Origin: Bacillus sp. ISL-41
Lineage (GTDB): Bacteria; Bacillota; Bacilli; Bacillales; Cytobacillaceae
Length of the DNA stretch: 64,000 nt
Direction of reading: 5' to 3'
NCBI RefSeq assembly: GCF_018613235.1
Contig: NZ_JAGGQP010000023.1
Span: 62,001 to 126,000, forward strand
Of the stretch, positions 17,258 to 25,796 are shown piece by piece. The notes beneath the pieces are model-generated. The model did not search any database. It was given only the letters and a program-made list of their open reading frames with translations, and was not told the DNA's origin. Numbering within the stretch: the first letter of the stretch is position 1; each line of letters starts with the position of its first letter. The position numbers and the translations under genes were made by a program.

Positions 17258-18727
17258 GTGAGTATTGAAGTATTTATTTCTTTGGCAATTTATTTTATTG
17301 CAATGATCCTGATCGGATTGTATGCATACCGCAAAACGTCTGACCTATCAGACTATATGCTTGGCGGCCGTGGTCTTGGACCTTCGGTAACAGCACTTTC
17401 AGCCGGTGCGTCTGACATGAGTGGCTGGATGCTGATGGGCTTGCCTGGCGCAATGTACACATCAGGTATTTCCAGTGCCTGGATCGCTATTGGATTATCG
17501 ATTGGTGCCTATTTGAACTACCTCATCTTAGCTCCAAGACTTCGAACGTATACCGAGTTGGCAAATGATTCAATCACAATCCCCGATTTCCTTGAAAACC
17601 GCTTTTCAGATACGACGAAAATCCTTAAGTCTGTATCTGCAGTCGTTATTATCATTTTCTTTACGCTGTATACTTCAGCGGGTCTAGTTTCAGGCGGTAC
17701 TTTGTTCGAGTCGGCATTCGGGCTCGATTATCGTATGGGCTTGTTCGTGACAGCTGGTGTTGTTATCGTTTATACACTATTCGGTGGTTTCCTTGCTGTT
17801 AGTTTAACTGACTTTGTTCAAGGTATCATCATGTTCCTTGCGCTTGTCTTGGTGCCTGTGGTTGCTTTTACAGAGCTTGGCGGACCTGGAAATGTAATGG
17901 ACACTGTTGGAGCAATCGATCCTACATTGATGGATCTTTTCAAAGGTACGACATTCCTTGGAATTGTTTCGCTATTGGCATGGGGCCTTGGTTACTTTGG
18001 CCAGCCGCATATCATCGTGCGCTTTATGGCGATCAAATCAATGGATGAACTGAAGCCTGCGCGCAGAATCGCGATGACTTGGATGATCGTGTCCATTATT
18101 GGTGCTTTGGCAGTCGGTCTTGTCGGGATTGCTTACGTACAAGTGAACAATGTAACTCTTGAAAATCCAGAAACAGTATTCATCATGTTTGCGAATATCC
18201 TGTTCAACCCATTTATCACAGGATTCCTGCTCGCTGCGATTTTGGCCGCGATCATGAGTACAATTTCTTCACAGCTGCTTGTTACATCCAGTGCGTTGAC
18301 TGAAGACTTTTACAAAGCGTTCTTCCGCCGTGAAGCAAGTGACAAAGAATTGGTATTCGTCGGCCGTGCAGCCGTATTGCTTGTCGCATTGGTAGGCATC
18401 GCGCTTTCTTACACGCCTAACGACACAATTCTTTCATTGGTCGGTAACGCTTGGGCTGGATTCGGTGCCGCATTCGGACCAGTCATGCTCCTGAGCTTGT
18501 ACTGGAAGCAAATGAATCGCTGGGGTGCGCTTGCTGGTATCGTCGTCGGTGCACTTACCGTCATCATTTGGATCAGCATCGATGGATTATCAGCATTCCT
18601 ATATGAAATGGTCCCTGGATTCTTCTTGAGTTTGATTGCCGTCATTGTGGTAAGTAAAATCACAACAGGACCAGGCAAAGCGGTAAAAGAAGAGTTTAAC
18701 GAAATGGAAAACATTATGTCAGAGTAA
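17258..18727 (+). CDS. putP: Sodium/proline symporter
   Basis: 489 residues of the SSS family with 13 predicted membrane segments. Signature stretches include DYMLGGRGLGPSVTALSAGASDMSGWM near the N-terminus and GYFGQPHIIVRFMAIKS in the middle, both typical of PutP/OpuE, and the C-terminal STISSQLLVTSSALTEDFY. It imports L-proline with Na+. The GTG at 17258 has AAAGGAGAG 5 bases upstream and gives MSIEVFISLAIYF, as in B. subtilis PutP/OpuE. No proline catabolic genes are adjacent, so a role in osmoprotection (OpuE-like) rather than catabolism is possible. The upstream region is unusual: a dispersed repeat ends 50 bp before the start. Confidence 0.93.
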   Translation: MSIEVFISLAIYFIAMILIGLYAYRKTSDLSDYMLGGRGLGPSVTALSAGASDMSGWMLMGLPGAMYTSGISSAWIAIGLSIGAYLNYLILAPRLRTYTELANDSITIPDFLENRFSDTTKILKSVSAVVIIIFFTLYTSAGLVSGGTLFESAFGLDYRMGLFVTAGVVIVYTLFGGFLAVSLTDFVQGIIMFLALVLVPVVAFTELGGPGNVMDTVGAIDPTLMDLFKGTTFLGIVSLLAWGLGYFGQPHIIVRFMAIKSMDELKPARRIAMTWMIVSIIGALAVGLVGIAYVQVNNVTLENPETVFIMFANILFNPFITGFLLAAILAAIMSTISSQLLVTSSALTEDFYKAFFRREASDKELVFVGRAAVLLVALVGIALSYTPNDTILSLVGNAWAGFGAAFGPVMLLSLYWKQMNRWGALAGIVVGALTVIIWISIDGLSAFLYEMVPGFFLSLIAVIVVSKITTGPGKAVKEEFNEMENIMSE

Positions 18728-18734
18728 TAGAGTA

Positions 18735-18766
18735 ACAGGCTGCCAGATTGCTGGCAGCCTGTTTAT
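18735..18766. terminator. Bidirectional terminator after putP
   Basis: Stem ACAGGCTGCCAG / CTGGCAGCCTGT with a 4-nt loop, T-rich on the right. It serves putP and, being palindromic, may also end the converging zinc-ribbon gene. Confidence 0.85.
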
Positions 18767-18955
18767 TTATTTGAATTTATCCGGCTTTTTCACATAGCTT
18801 TCGATGATGAATCCACAGTCCGTGCAAATAATGTGTAGAATCTCAGAGCCTAAACTCATCACCTTATTCTCAGGATACATCACAGCATATCCAGCATGCT
18901 TGCCTTTGCCGATTTCCGTACTTCCGCATTTAGGGCACTCTTTTGTATAGTTCAT
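18767..18955 (-). CDS. Small zinc-ribbon protein
   Basis: 62 residues with two zinc knuckles: ECPKCGSTEIGKG (C-x2-C) near the N-terminus and ICTDCGFIIESYV (C-x2-C) near the C-terminus, plus the conserved GKGKHAGYAVM stretch. Relatives in Bacillus are often labelled TFIIIB-like only because of the ribbon; the function is not known. The ATG at 18955 has AAGGG 9 bases upstream; two ATGs closer to that site are less likely. Converges on putP. Confidence 0.78.
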   Translation of the reverse strand: MNYTKECPKCGSTEIGKGKHAGYAVMYPENKVMSLGSEILHIICTDCGFIIESYVKKPDKFK

Positions 18956-19191
18956 AATCATCATCCCTTCAAAAAATGCTTATAGTGGATGTACGTATGG
19001 CTTTGCTAGTAGGTTTCAAGAATTTTGCAAAAGGTAAAGCTCAAAAAGGAGACCTGGAGCAAGTGCCCTAAGATACAAATGGGAAAGCAGTCATTATAAT
19101 TTGAGGATAAATCTGTAATGTTGGAGAATACTACCTTTTGTAAAAATACAGAGGTTAATCATACCTCGATTGGAAAAAAGGAGTGATTCTC

Positions 19192-19686
19192 ATGATGAAG
19201 AAGTTTGCGGCAGTTCTTTTTGCAGTGTTGATGGTGATGTCAATAGCGAATCCTAGTTTCGCAGCGGGCAATCCAGGAAACAAAAAGGATATTGTCGATA
19301 CGGCCGTAGCAGCTGGGAACTTTAAAATTCTCGCAGCTGCCCTCGAGAAAGCAGGTCTGGTTGAAACGTTGAAAGGCGAAGGGCCGTTCACAGTTTTTGC
19401 GCCGACTGATGAAGCGTTCAATAAGCTTCTCAAGGATTTAGGGATTACAGCTGATGAGTTGCTGGCAAGACAGGATTTGAAGGATATCCTGCTGTACCAT
19501 GTGCTTCCTGGCAAAGTCATGTCGGGTGACCTGAAGGAAGGAATGCAGGCACAGACACTGGCAAAGAAAAATGTCACCATCTCACTTGACCCGGTTCAAG
19601 TAAACGATGCGAATGTCGTGACTCCTGATGTTAAAGCGTCAAATGGCGTCATCCATGTAATCGATAAAGTTTTGCTGCCAAAATAA
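19192..19686 (+). CDS. Secreted fasciclin (FAS1) domain protein
   Basis: 164 residues. An N-terminal signal peptide (basic start, hydrophobic core, likely cleavage after NPSFA) precedes a single FAS1 domain with the H1 and H2 motifs [17 protein letters not shown] and [17 protein letters not shown]1 proteins are extracellular adhesion or surface proteins; the role in Bacillus is not defined. The ATG follows AAAAGGAG by 8-9 bases; a second ATG follows immediately. A modest hairpin after the stop (19695-19728) may be the terminator. Monocistronic. Confidence 0.9.
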   Translation: MMKKFAAVLFAVLMVMSIANPSFAAGNPGNKKDIVDTAVAAGNFKILAAALEKAGLVETLKGEGPFTVFAPTDEAFNKLLKDLGITADELLARQDLKDILLYHVLPGKVMSGDLKEGMQAQTLAKKNVTISLDPVQVNDANVVTPDVKASNGVIHVIDKVLLPK

Positions 19687-19827
19687 GTGTTCATGACTGG
19701 ATCCGGTGAGGGTTCAGTCTTTTTCTTTCACATGTTCTCAAAGTTCACCTCCATAGACATAAATTTTAAAAAACGTTATAATTAATTCGGTTTTCGAAAT
19801 ATGTTGTACAACTTAGAAGGTGAATGT

Positions 19828-21015
19828 ATGCAGAATGAAAAGTTATGGACGAAGGATTTCATTTCGATTTCGCTTGTGAATTTCGTGATGATGCTTTCTA
19901 TGTATCTATTGATTGTAACGATGGCATCGTATGCGACAGATGCGTATGGTGCGTCATCTAGTATGGCCGGCCTGGCTTCGAGTATTTTCATCATCGGGGT
20001 CCTTTTTGCCAGATTGTATGCTGGCAAAGAGGTTGCGAGGATCGGCAGCAAAAGGATGTTGATCGGCGGGGTATTGTTCTTCGTTTTGATTTCAGCTCTT
20101 TATCTCATCCCCTCCAATATTTATGTCCTTCTGGCTGTCCGTTTTCTTCACGGTGTCGGCATTGGGTTTGCGTCAACCGCAACGGGAACGATTGTGGCGC
20201 AGGTGGTTCCTGCCAGCAGGAAGGGAGAGGGAATCAGCTATTTCAGCTTGAGCGTGATTTTATCAACAGCGATTGGTCCACTGATCGGCCTGCCGATGAT
20301 CAGCCAATTTGGCTACGAAAGCATGTTCATTTTTTCGCTCGTTGTTGGAATGCTCTGTTTGCCAATTGCCCTTATGGTAAAAGAACCTGTTGTGGATAAT
20401 ACGGCAGAAGGTGCCGGCAGCAGGGGATTCAGTCTGGCGAAATACCTGGAGCCCAATGCATTGCCAGTCTCGATTGTTATGTTCGTCATTGCGCTCGCAT
20501 ACTCTGGGACGCTTTCCTTCATCGCTTCATTTGCCAAGGAAGCGGACCTGACAGAAGCGGGGAGCATGTACTTCTTCGTATACGCAATGGCTGTCTTGTT
20601 TTCAAGGCCGTTCACGGGAAAGCTGATGGACGCCAAAGGTGCCAATTTCGTTGCTTATCCGGCAATGATTGCTTTTGCGTTAGGGATGTTGACCTTGAGC
20701 CAGGCGAATTCAGGCGCTGTGTTCCTGCTGGCTGCCGCGCTCATCGGGTTAGGATACGGAAACTTTCAATCAGTCGCCCAGACGGTCGCCATTAAAATGA
20801 CTCCGCCGCATCGCATGGGCCTAGCCAACTCGACGTTTTTCATCATGATGGATGTTGGCATAGGTGTCGGCCCGTTCCTGCTTGGATACATGGTGCCGGA
20901 CTATGGATATCGCGGGCTGTACCTGGCGATGGTGCCGCTGATCATCGTCGGTGTCTTTACCTATTACGCACTCCATGGGAAAAAAGAAAAGAACCTAACA
21001 CAACAGAATGCTTAA
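19828..21015 (+). CDS. MFS transporter
   Basis: 395 residues, 12 predicted membrane segments. The first cytoplasmic loop carries AGKEVARIGSKRM, a variant of the MFS loop 2-3 motif, and segment 5 contains GIGFASTATGTIVAQVVPASRKGEGISYF, characteristic of the YwoG/YfkF-type drug:proton antiporter group. Exported substrate unknown. The ATG at 19828 follows AGAAGGTGA; an earlier in-frame ATG lacks a ribosome site. A -10 TATAAT lies at about 19774. A terminator and then repeat array A2 follow. Confidence 0.87.
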   Translation: MQNEKLWTKDFISISLVNFVMMLSMYLLIVTMASYATDAYGASSSMAGLASSIFIIGVLFARLYAGKEVARIGSKRMLIGGVLFFVLISALYLIPSNIYVLLAVRFLHGVGIGFASTATGTIVAQVVPASRKGEGISYFSLSVILSTAIGPLIGLPMISQFGYESMFIFSLVVGMLCLPIALMVKEPVVDNTAEGAGSRGFSLAKYLEPNALPVSIVMFVIALAYSGTLSFIASFAKEADLTEAGSMYFFVYAMAVLFSRPFTGKLMDAKGANFVAYPAMIAFALGMLTLSQANSGAVFLLAAALIGLGYGNFQSVAQTVAIKMTPPHRMGLANSTFFIMMDVGIGVGPFLLGYMVPDYGYRGLYLAMVPLIIVGVFTYYALHGKKEKNLTQQNA

Positions 21016-21020
21016 ACAGG

Positions 21021-21049
21021 AACCTCGCCAGAAATTGGTGAGGTTTTTG
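21021..21049 (+). terminator. Terminator after the MFS gene
   Basis: Stem AACCTCGCCA / TGGTGAGGTT followed by TTTG. Array A2 begins about 45 bp beyond. Confidence 0.85.
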
Positions 21050-21092
21050 TTTATAGTTGAAAAGCTGGCGCTTAAATTCCCGTGTGGGGAAC

Positions 21093-21450
21093 GATGGATG
21101 TCGCTTTTTTCTGTTCGTGCGTGGTAATGTGCCTCTATAAGGCCGATGGATGTCGCTTTTTTCATGATATGCGAGAAAATGTGCTTCCATAAGGCCGATG
21201 GATGTCGCTTTTTTCTGTTCGTGCGTGGTAATGTGCCTCCATAAGGCCGATGGATAGCGCTTTTTTCATGATACGTGAGAAAAAGTGTCTCCATAAGGCC
21301 GATGGATAGCGCTTTTTTCATGATACGTGAGAAAAAGTGTCTCCATAAAGCCGATGGATAGCGCTTTTTTCATGATACGCGAGAAAAAGTGTCTCCATAA
21401 AGCCGATGGGTGCCGCTTTTTCCAGAACGTGAGCCATATCGCGCCTCTAA
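21093..21450. repeat. Intergenic tandem array A2: seven 52-bp units
   Basis: Units start at 21093, 21145, 21197, 21249, 21301, 21353 and 21405: exactly 52 bp every time. Each carries arms ATGGA and TCCAT spanning 45 bp with 7 bp between units, the same geometry as array A1 although the sequences are unrelated. Some units differ by blocks (TTCTGTTCGTGCG versus TTCATGATACGTG), so two sub-types alternate in the left part. It sits between convergent 3' ends, beyond the MFS terminator. Confidence 0.92.
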
Positions 21451-21480
21451 AGTGCTTATCGCCATTTCACCAAAATAAAT

Positions 21481-21526
21481 AGACTGAGGACATGCTCGTT
21501 TATAATGAGTTTGTCCACAGTCTGAG
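21481..21526 (-). terminator. Terminator of the 107-residue hypothetical gene
   Basis: On the minus strand AGACTGTGGACA ... TGTCCTCAGTCT forms a long stem, followed by ATTTATTTTGG. Confidence 0.65.
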
Positions 21527-21547
21527 TTATCGCAGTATCTAGGTGGT

Positions 21548-21871
21548 TTACAAAGTAGGTGCGTAGTTTGTATTTTTTTCAGCATCGGTTTCCTTCGCGA
21601 GTTCTTCCATTTCCATATGGGTTTGCGGGAAACCGTTGGCCTGCCATTCTGCGCGCATGGCCGAATCAAGCTGGGTCAGGCCTCTTTCGGCTGGGTCGAT
21701 GCCCGCATCGACACTCTCCATCTGGTCGAGTTTTTCGCTGTTTCTCATGTCTGTATCCTCAAGAAAACGAATCGCATCCCGTTGGCTTTTACGATAAGCG
21801 GCTGTCAGCAAAACGGCGCCGCCAGCTGAAAGCAAAGAAGCCAGTACAAAATTCTTGGTCGATTTCTTCAT
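21548..21871 (-). CDS. Hypothetical protein with one N-terminal membrane segment
   Basis: 107 residues: MKKSTKNFVLASLLSAGGAV starts a single membrane anchor or uncleaved signal (about 8-26), followed by a charged, mostly helical domain with many Glu and Asp. No cysteine at a lipobox position. GGAGGG precedes the ATG. It converges on the MFS gene across array A2. No family recognised. Confidence 0.75.
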   Translation of the reverse strand: MKKSTKNFVLASLLSAGGAVLLTAAYRKSQRDAIRFLEDTDMRNSEKLDQMESVDAGIDPAERGLTQLDSAMRAEWQANGFPQTHMEMEELAKETDAEKNTNYAPTL

Positions 21872-21979
21872 CTTCGTTTCCCTCCATTCGAAAATAACTC
21901 CTCTTGAAAGACTATATTCCCGTTTTATGTGACTTTAAAGAGTCCAGTTATTTACATTTTTGTTTCAGGAGGAAACGAA

Positions 21980-22453
21980 CTATTTATCTTCCATCATCTT
22001 CAGATCAAGATGCTCAAGAATCATTTCCCAGGCTGAATCATGACGGCTTTTAGCTTTTTCATGCGGAAATCCTTTGTGTGTCAGTCTTAGGTAAGTGCCA
22101 TTCTCCTTTGGTTCGAGCTCTATTGTCACAACAGTTTCGGCACCCTCCGTTCCTCCTGCTCCTGTTATCCAGGTAAATTCGATCAGGCGGTCAGGAATTA
22201 ACCTAAGGAATCTTCCATAATGCGGATGGCGCTGCTCAACAGAATCTTCTTCTGTTTTAAAAACAGTCTCGAAAAAGAACACGGAATTGACTTCAGCTTT
22301 CATGATTAGTGTTCCAGGGGCGGCAAACCATTCATCGAATGTTTCAGTCCACGCTTGGTAGAGGACGTCAGCTCGTGCCTCCATTAAACGTTCCACTTTA
22401 AATCCATGTGGTCTTGCTGAAAGGTCGGGAACTGTGATTGGTTCCATTTTCAT
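21980..22453 (-). CDS. SRPBCC/AHSA1 domain protein
   Basis: 157 residues with the START-like helix-grip fold of Aha1-type proteins: an early strand with VERLMEARADVLYQAWTE, the central FEWFAAPG-like segment (DEWFAAPGTL), EFTWITGA, and the C-terminal long helix including GFPHEKAKSRHDSAWEMIL. These proteins bind hydrophobic ligands; no specific ligand can be predicted. It is the last of three minus-strand genes (VOC, DUF1801, SRPBCC) with gaps of 6-31 bp, a combination often seen in Bacillus. Confidence 0.85.
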   Translation of the reverse strand: MKMEPITVPDLSARPHGFKVERLMEARADVLYQAWTETFDEWFAAPGTLIMKAEVNSVFFFETVFKTEEDSVEQRHPHYGRFLRLIPDRLIEFTWITGAGGTEGAETVVTIELEPKENGTYLRLTHKGFPHEKAKSRHDSAWEMILEHLDLKMMEDK

Positions 22454-22459
22454 TTCTCC

Positions 22460-22882
22460 TTATGTAGTGGGATATCTTTCTTTTAAAAAGGTGACTGACT
22501 GATTGATTAATGCCTTCAAAACTTCTACATCAATATCAGCTACTTTGTTTATGTACACGCAAGCTTTCCCGGAGGTATGTTTGCCGAATTCTTTAAGCAA
22601 AGCCTTTCTTTCTGTATCCCCCGTGGCAAAATACAAGCTGATCTTCGTTTTCCGAGGGGAAAAGCCTACGAGTGGCGCATCTCCTTCGTGACCGGATTCA
22701 TATTTGTAATGATAGGATCCAAATCCGATGATGCTTGGTCCCCACATTTTCGCAGGGTAACCTGTTGTTTCAGTAAAAATATCCAATAACCTGTAAGCAT
22801 CCTCACGTTTTTTGGGGCTGTCGACATTTTCAATGAACTCAATGACACTATTATCATTTTCCTTTGTTTTCAGTTCGTACAT
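22460..22882 (-). CDS. DUF1801 family protein
   Basis: About 140 residues. Recognised from the YdhG/DUF1801 pattern: RREDAYRLLDIF, the PAKMWGPSIIGFGSYHYKYESG stretch and VGFSPRKTKISLYF, then GKACVYINKVADID and the C-terminal helix. Function unknown; the fold is ferredoxin-like in relatives. An ATG at 22882 is used, 11 bases after AGGGGAG; a TTG two codons earlier is equally possible. Middle gene of the VOC-DUF1801-SRPBCC set, 6 bp before the last. Confidence 0.87.
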   Translation of the reverse strand: MYELKTKENDNSVIEFIENVDSPKKREDAYRLLDIFTETTGYPAKMWGPSIIGFGSYHYKYESGHEGDAPLVGFSPRKTKISLYFATGDTERKALLKEFGKHTSGKACVYINKVADIDVEVLKALINQSVTFLKERYPTT

Positions 22883-22913
22883 GGTCAAGCGGTCTCCCCT
22901 CATTTTTTATATT

Positions 22914-23285
22914 TTATCGATGTTGGTCAAAAAGAATCTGATTACCGTCAGGATCTTCAATCATAAAATGGGCCGGTCCTTCTCCGGTCTCATTTGCTTC
23001 AGCCAGGAACTTAACGCCTTTTACTTTAAGCTGCTTTTGAAGTTCACGAACATCTGTGAAGCTTTCCAGATTTTCAGCATTCTCGTTCCAACCCGGATTG
23101 AAGGTAAGGATATTTTTTTCAAACATCCCCTGGAACAGCCCGATAATGCAATTCTCATTTTTAAGGATCAGCCAATTTTGATTGATGTCTCCGCCAAGGG
23201 CTTGAAACCCTAGATTCTCGTAAAAATTTTTTGAAGCAGCAATGTCTTTTACAGTTAAGCTTACAGAAAATGCACCGAGTTTCAT
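22914..23285 (-). CDS. VOC (glyoxalase/dioxygenase) superfamily protein
   Basis: About 123 residues forming two beta-alpha-beta-beta-beta modules: [26 protein letters not shown] opens the first and [21 protein letters not shown] closes the second, with the metal-ligand-like Glu/Asp positions partly present. Could be a metal-dependent lyase or a binding protein; substrate unknown. The ATG at 23285 has AGGATGG 8 bases upstream, and another ATG four codons earlier is possible. First gene of the three-gene minus-strand operon. Confidence 0.82.
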   Translation of the reverse strand: MKLGAFSVSLTVKDIAASKNFYENLGFQALGGDINQNWLILKNENCIIGLFQGMFEKNILTFNPGWNENAENLESFTDVRELQKQLKVKGVKFLAEANETGEGPAHFMIEDPDGNQILFDQHR

Positions 23286-23421
23286 CCTTTTTACCATCCT
23301 TTTAGGTAGAATATTCTGATATTTAATTTCTAGTATAGACAAGCATCCTGGAATTTACAATGAACCGCCAATATTGAGAAGAACACCTCTGTCATAATTC
23401 GTTCAAAGCTTTTCAACAGAA

Positions 23422-23439
23422 TTGTGACTAATGTCACAA
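23422..23439. promoter_or_regulatory. Redox-type operator before the first DoxX gene
   Basis: TTGTGACTAATGTCACAA is an 18-bp inverted repeat. It fits the shape of Rex boxes (TTGTGAAWWWWTTCACAA) and of FNR boxes (TGTGA-N6-TCACA). The equivalent site precedes the second DoxX gene, and a flanking TTCAA repeat (23402-23416) is also shared. Confidence 0.6.
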
Positions 23440-23513
23440 CGCAGTCTCTTTTTGAGCAGAATCTGATATCTTAATAGTGTAATAATAATAAAAAACTTAT
23501 TGGAGTGAGGAAC

Positions 23514-24026
23514 ATGTTTGCAAAGTGGTTAAGAGAAAACAATGTTGCTGCTGGTCTATTGGCTGTTATTAGAATATGGCTAGGATATAACTGGATGACT
23601 GCTGGATGGGGTAAATTGACTGGAGGTTTCGACGCTTCTGGTTACTTGAAAAATGCTGTCGCGAATCCGGTAAAAGGTCCAGACGGAAACGCAGTTTATG
23701 GATGGTACGTGAACTTCCTTGAAAGCTTCGCGATTCCGAACATCGAATTGTTCAACTTCATCGTTCCGCTTGGAGAATTCCTGGTAGGACTTGGTTTGAT
23801 CCTTGGAACACTGACAACGGCTGCGATGTTCTTCGGCCTGGTGATGAACTTCAGCTTCTTCCTGGCAGGAACTGTATCTCACAACCCAACAGACATCTTC
23901 TTCGGCTTCATCATCCTGTTCGCAGGCTACAATGCAGGTAAATATGGTTTAGACCGCTGGGTCGTACCATTCATCCGCAAAACTGTTTTCAAACGCGGTG
24001 AGGAAGTCACACGCAATGCTGCTTAA
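23514..24026 (+). CDS. DoxX family membrane protein (copy 1)
   Basis: 170 residues, four membrane helices, with DoxX features: NWMTAGWGKLTGGFDASGYL after helix 1, the NAVYGWYVNFLESF loop, and the last helices ending in GKYGLDRWVVPFIRKTVFKRGEE. DoxX proteins are quinone- or thiol-linked membrane oxidoreductase subunits; the role in Bacillus is not settled. Nearly the same protein is encoded at 26923-27438. Both upstream regions share an inverted repeat of Rex/FNR type and the same leader up to GGAGTGAGGAA, so the duplication included the promoter. The ATG at 23514 follows that ribosome site. Confidence 0.88.
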   Translation: MFAKWLRENNVAAGLLAVIRIWLGYNWMTAGWGKLTGGFDASGYLKNAVANPVKGPDGNAVYGWYVNFLESFAIPNIELFNFIVPLGEFLVGLGLILGTLTTAAMFFGLVMNFSFFLAGTVSHNPTDIFFGFIILFAGYNAGKYGLDRWVVPFIRKTVFKRGEEVTRNAA

Positions 24027-24042
24027 CTTGATAAATATAATT

Positions 24043-24075
24043 TGGCAGCCGGGAATTACCGGCTGCCATTTTTAT
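24043..24075. terminator. Terminator between DoxX copy 1 and the phosphotransferase gene
   Basis: Stem GGCAGCCGG / CCGGCTGCC followed by ATTTTTATATT; the phosphotransferase stop codon lies in its right edge. Confidence 0.85.
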
Positions 24076-25043
24076 ATTCCAGAAAACAAATCCTCCAAAC
24101 GATCCCAATGGTCCGCTATCCAGCCATTTTCTTCGCGAAAACGTTTGAGGGGAGTGGAGTCTCCAGGTTTCTCGACACGAAGCCATTCCGCTTCTCGCCA
24201 CCAGGTCAGTTTTATGGAACGGACTAGTTTTTCAGGCGGCAAGGGTTTGAACTCGCGATATCCGCGGACTAATGCTGAAACACACTCAAGACACATTTTA
24301 TTGTCATGAATGCAGCAGGAGAGAATAGGCCTGGAAATATCGAAATCGGTATAAACAACATTCATCCGGTCAAAATCAAGAATGGCTGAAACCGCGTTTT
24401 CGGTAAATAAAAGGTTATCCGCAAATAAGTCCCAATGGGCCCAGCCTATTTCACATTCAGAAAATAAATCCGTGTCATTCTGATCGAGAATCTTTTTTTG
24501 CGTTTCCAATCTCTTAATTGTTTTGCCGCAACCCAAAGCAATGGCTTCCTTCCATCGATTACTCCAGTTTTCCAGCATTTCTGGTTTGGAAAGAATATCC
24601 CAATGCAGCGGTTCTAATGCTATATTTTCCTCGAGCAGTACATGCATGTTCCCGATGATCTTCCCGAGACTGTACATTTGTGATGGATTTGCGCTGCCGG
24701 GGGGAAGGGTGAAGCCTTTATTGAACCCCATCAAAACGAATCGGTCACCGCCCTCAGTATTCAAGATGAATTTTCCGTTGTGTGAAAATAACTCAGGACA
24801 AGGGAGACCTTCATCAATCAATTTGTTTTGAATTTGAAGCGCTTTTTCCAGTCCTGGAATCCTGTGGTCAGGATATCTTTGCTTATTATATTGCTTTACA
24901 AATAAATCGCCAGCATCCGTTTTTATCTGCCACTTTAAGTTCTTAAACCCTAAATAAATTTGATTATAGGCCTGGATTTCGATTCTAAATAAACGGCTGA
25001 TGGTTTCGAAGATTTCCTCTTGTATTTCAGTGTGAACGATCAT
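24072..25043 (-). CDS. Phosphotransferase of the APH/choline-kinase fold
   Basis: 323 residues with an aminoglycoside-phosphotransferase-type kinase fold: the catalytic loop GWAHWDLFADNLLF (H-x-D-x4-N) near residue 200 and the metal loop SAILDFDR about 20 residues on. The N-terminal lobe has KWQIKTDAGDLFVKQY, holding the ATP-binding Lys. It resembles spore-coat CotS/YtaA-type and HSK2-type kinases more than true resistance enzymes, so an antibiotic role is not implied. Start ATG at 25043, weak ribosome site. It converges on DoxX copy 1. Confidence 0.82.
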   Translation of the reverse strand: MIVHTEIQEEIFETISRLFRIEIQAYNQIYLGFKNLKWQIKTDAGDLFVKQYNKQRYPDHRIPGLEKALQIQNKLIDEGLPCPELFSHNGKFILNTEGGDRFVLMGFNKGFTLPPGSANPSQMYSLGKIIGNMHVLLEENIALEPLHWDILSKPEMLENWSNRWKEAIALGCGKTIKRLETQKKILDQNDTDLFSECEIGWAHWDLFADNLLFTENAVSAILDFDRMNVVYTDFDISRPILSCCIHDNKMCLECVSALVRGYREFKPLPPEKLVRSIKLTWWREAEWLRVEKPGDSTPLKRFREENGWIADHWDRLEDLFSGI

Positions 25044-25200
25044 TATAATCTCCCTTAGTATCGATTTTAGCTATATTCGAGAGGTGAGAGAGGAAATCCT
25101 GTTTTGCACAAAATAAAAAAGCATAGGAATGAAATCAAATGCCTCAGTGTTGATACTCTTAAGAATAATACCTATGGTTATGCATTTTAAGGGGCGAAAC

Positions 25201-25788
25201 GCACCCTTATGCAGAGGTAAAACGGCATATAAGGGCACATTTTAGGATGTAAATGCACCCTTATGCAGAGGTAAAGCAACATATAAGGGCACATTTAGGT
25301 TGAAAATGCACCCTTATGCAGAGGTGAAACGGCATATAAGGGTACATTTAGGTTGAAAATGCACCCTTATGCAGAGGTAAAACGGCATATAAGGGCACAT
25401 TTAGGTTATAAACGCACCCTTATGCAGAGGTAAAGCGGCATATAAGGTTACATTTAGGTTGAAAATGTACCCTTATGCAAAGGTAAAGCAACATATAAGG
25501 GCACATTTAGGTTATAAATGCACCCTTATGCAATGGTAAAGCAACATATAAGGGCACATTTAGGTTGTAAATGTACCCTTATGCAGAGGTAAAGCGGCAT
25601 ATAAGGGCACATTTAGGCTGTAAATGCACCCTTATGCAAAGGTAAAGCGGCATATAAGGGTACATTTAGGTTGAAAATGCACCCTTATGCAGAGGTAAAA
25701 CGGCATATAAGGGCACATTTAGGCTGCAAATGCACCCTTATGCAGAGGTAAAACGGCCATATAAGGGCACATTTAGGCTGTAAATGCT
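25201..25788. repeat. Intergenic tandem array A3: eleven 53-bp units
   Basis: Eleven near-identical units, GCACCCTTATGCAGAGGTAA onward, 53 bp each (the first 54). Arms ATAAGGG and CCCTTAT span 35 bp with 18 bp between them, and the 18-bp gap lets the same arms pair the other way as a short-loop hairpin. Variants interchange CA and TA next to the arms. The array starts 9 bp after the stop codon of the minus-strand yhcN-like gene and has no ordinary terminator before it. 25044-25200 holds no gene. Confidence 0.93.
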
Positions 25789-25796
25789 TTCAAGTG

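Noticed and set aside
24072-25043. Aminoglycoside resistance gene
   Set aside because: It has the kinase fold and catalytic motifs, but general phosphotransferases of this kind are common in Bacillus; no resistance subfamily feature is visible.
25201-25788. CRISPR array
   Set aside because: Units are near-identical over their whole length with no unique spacers, and no cas genes are near. The same holds for the other arrays.
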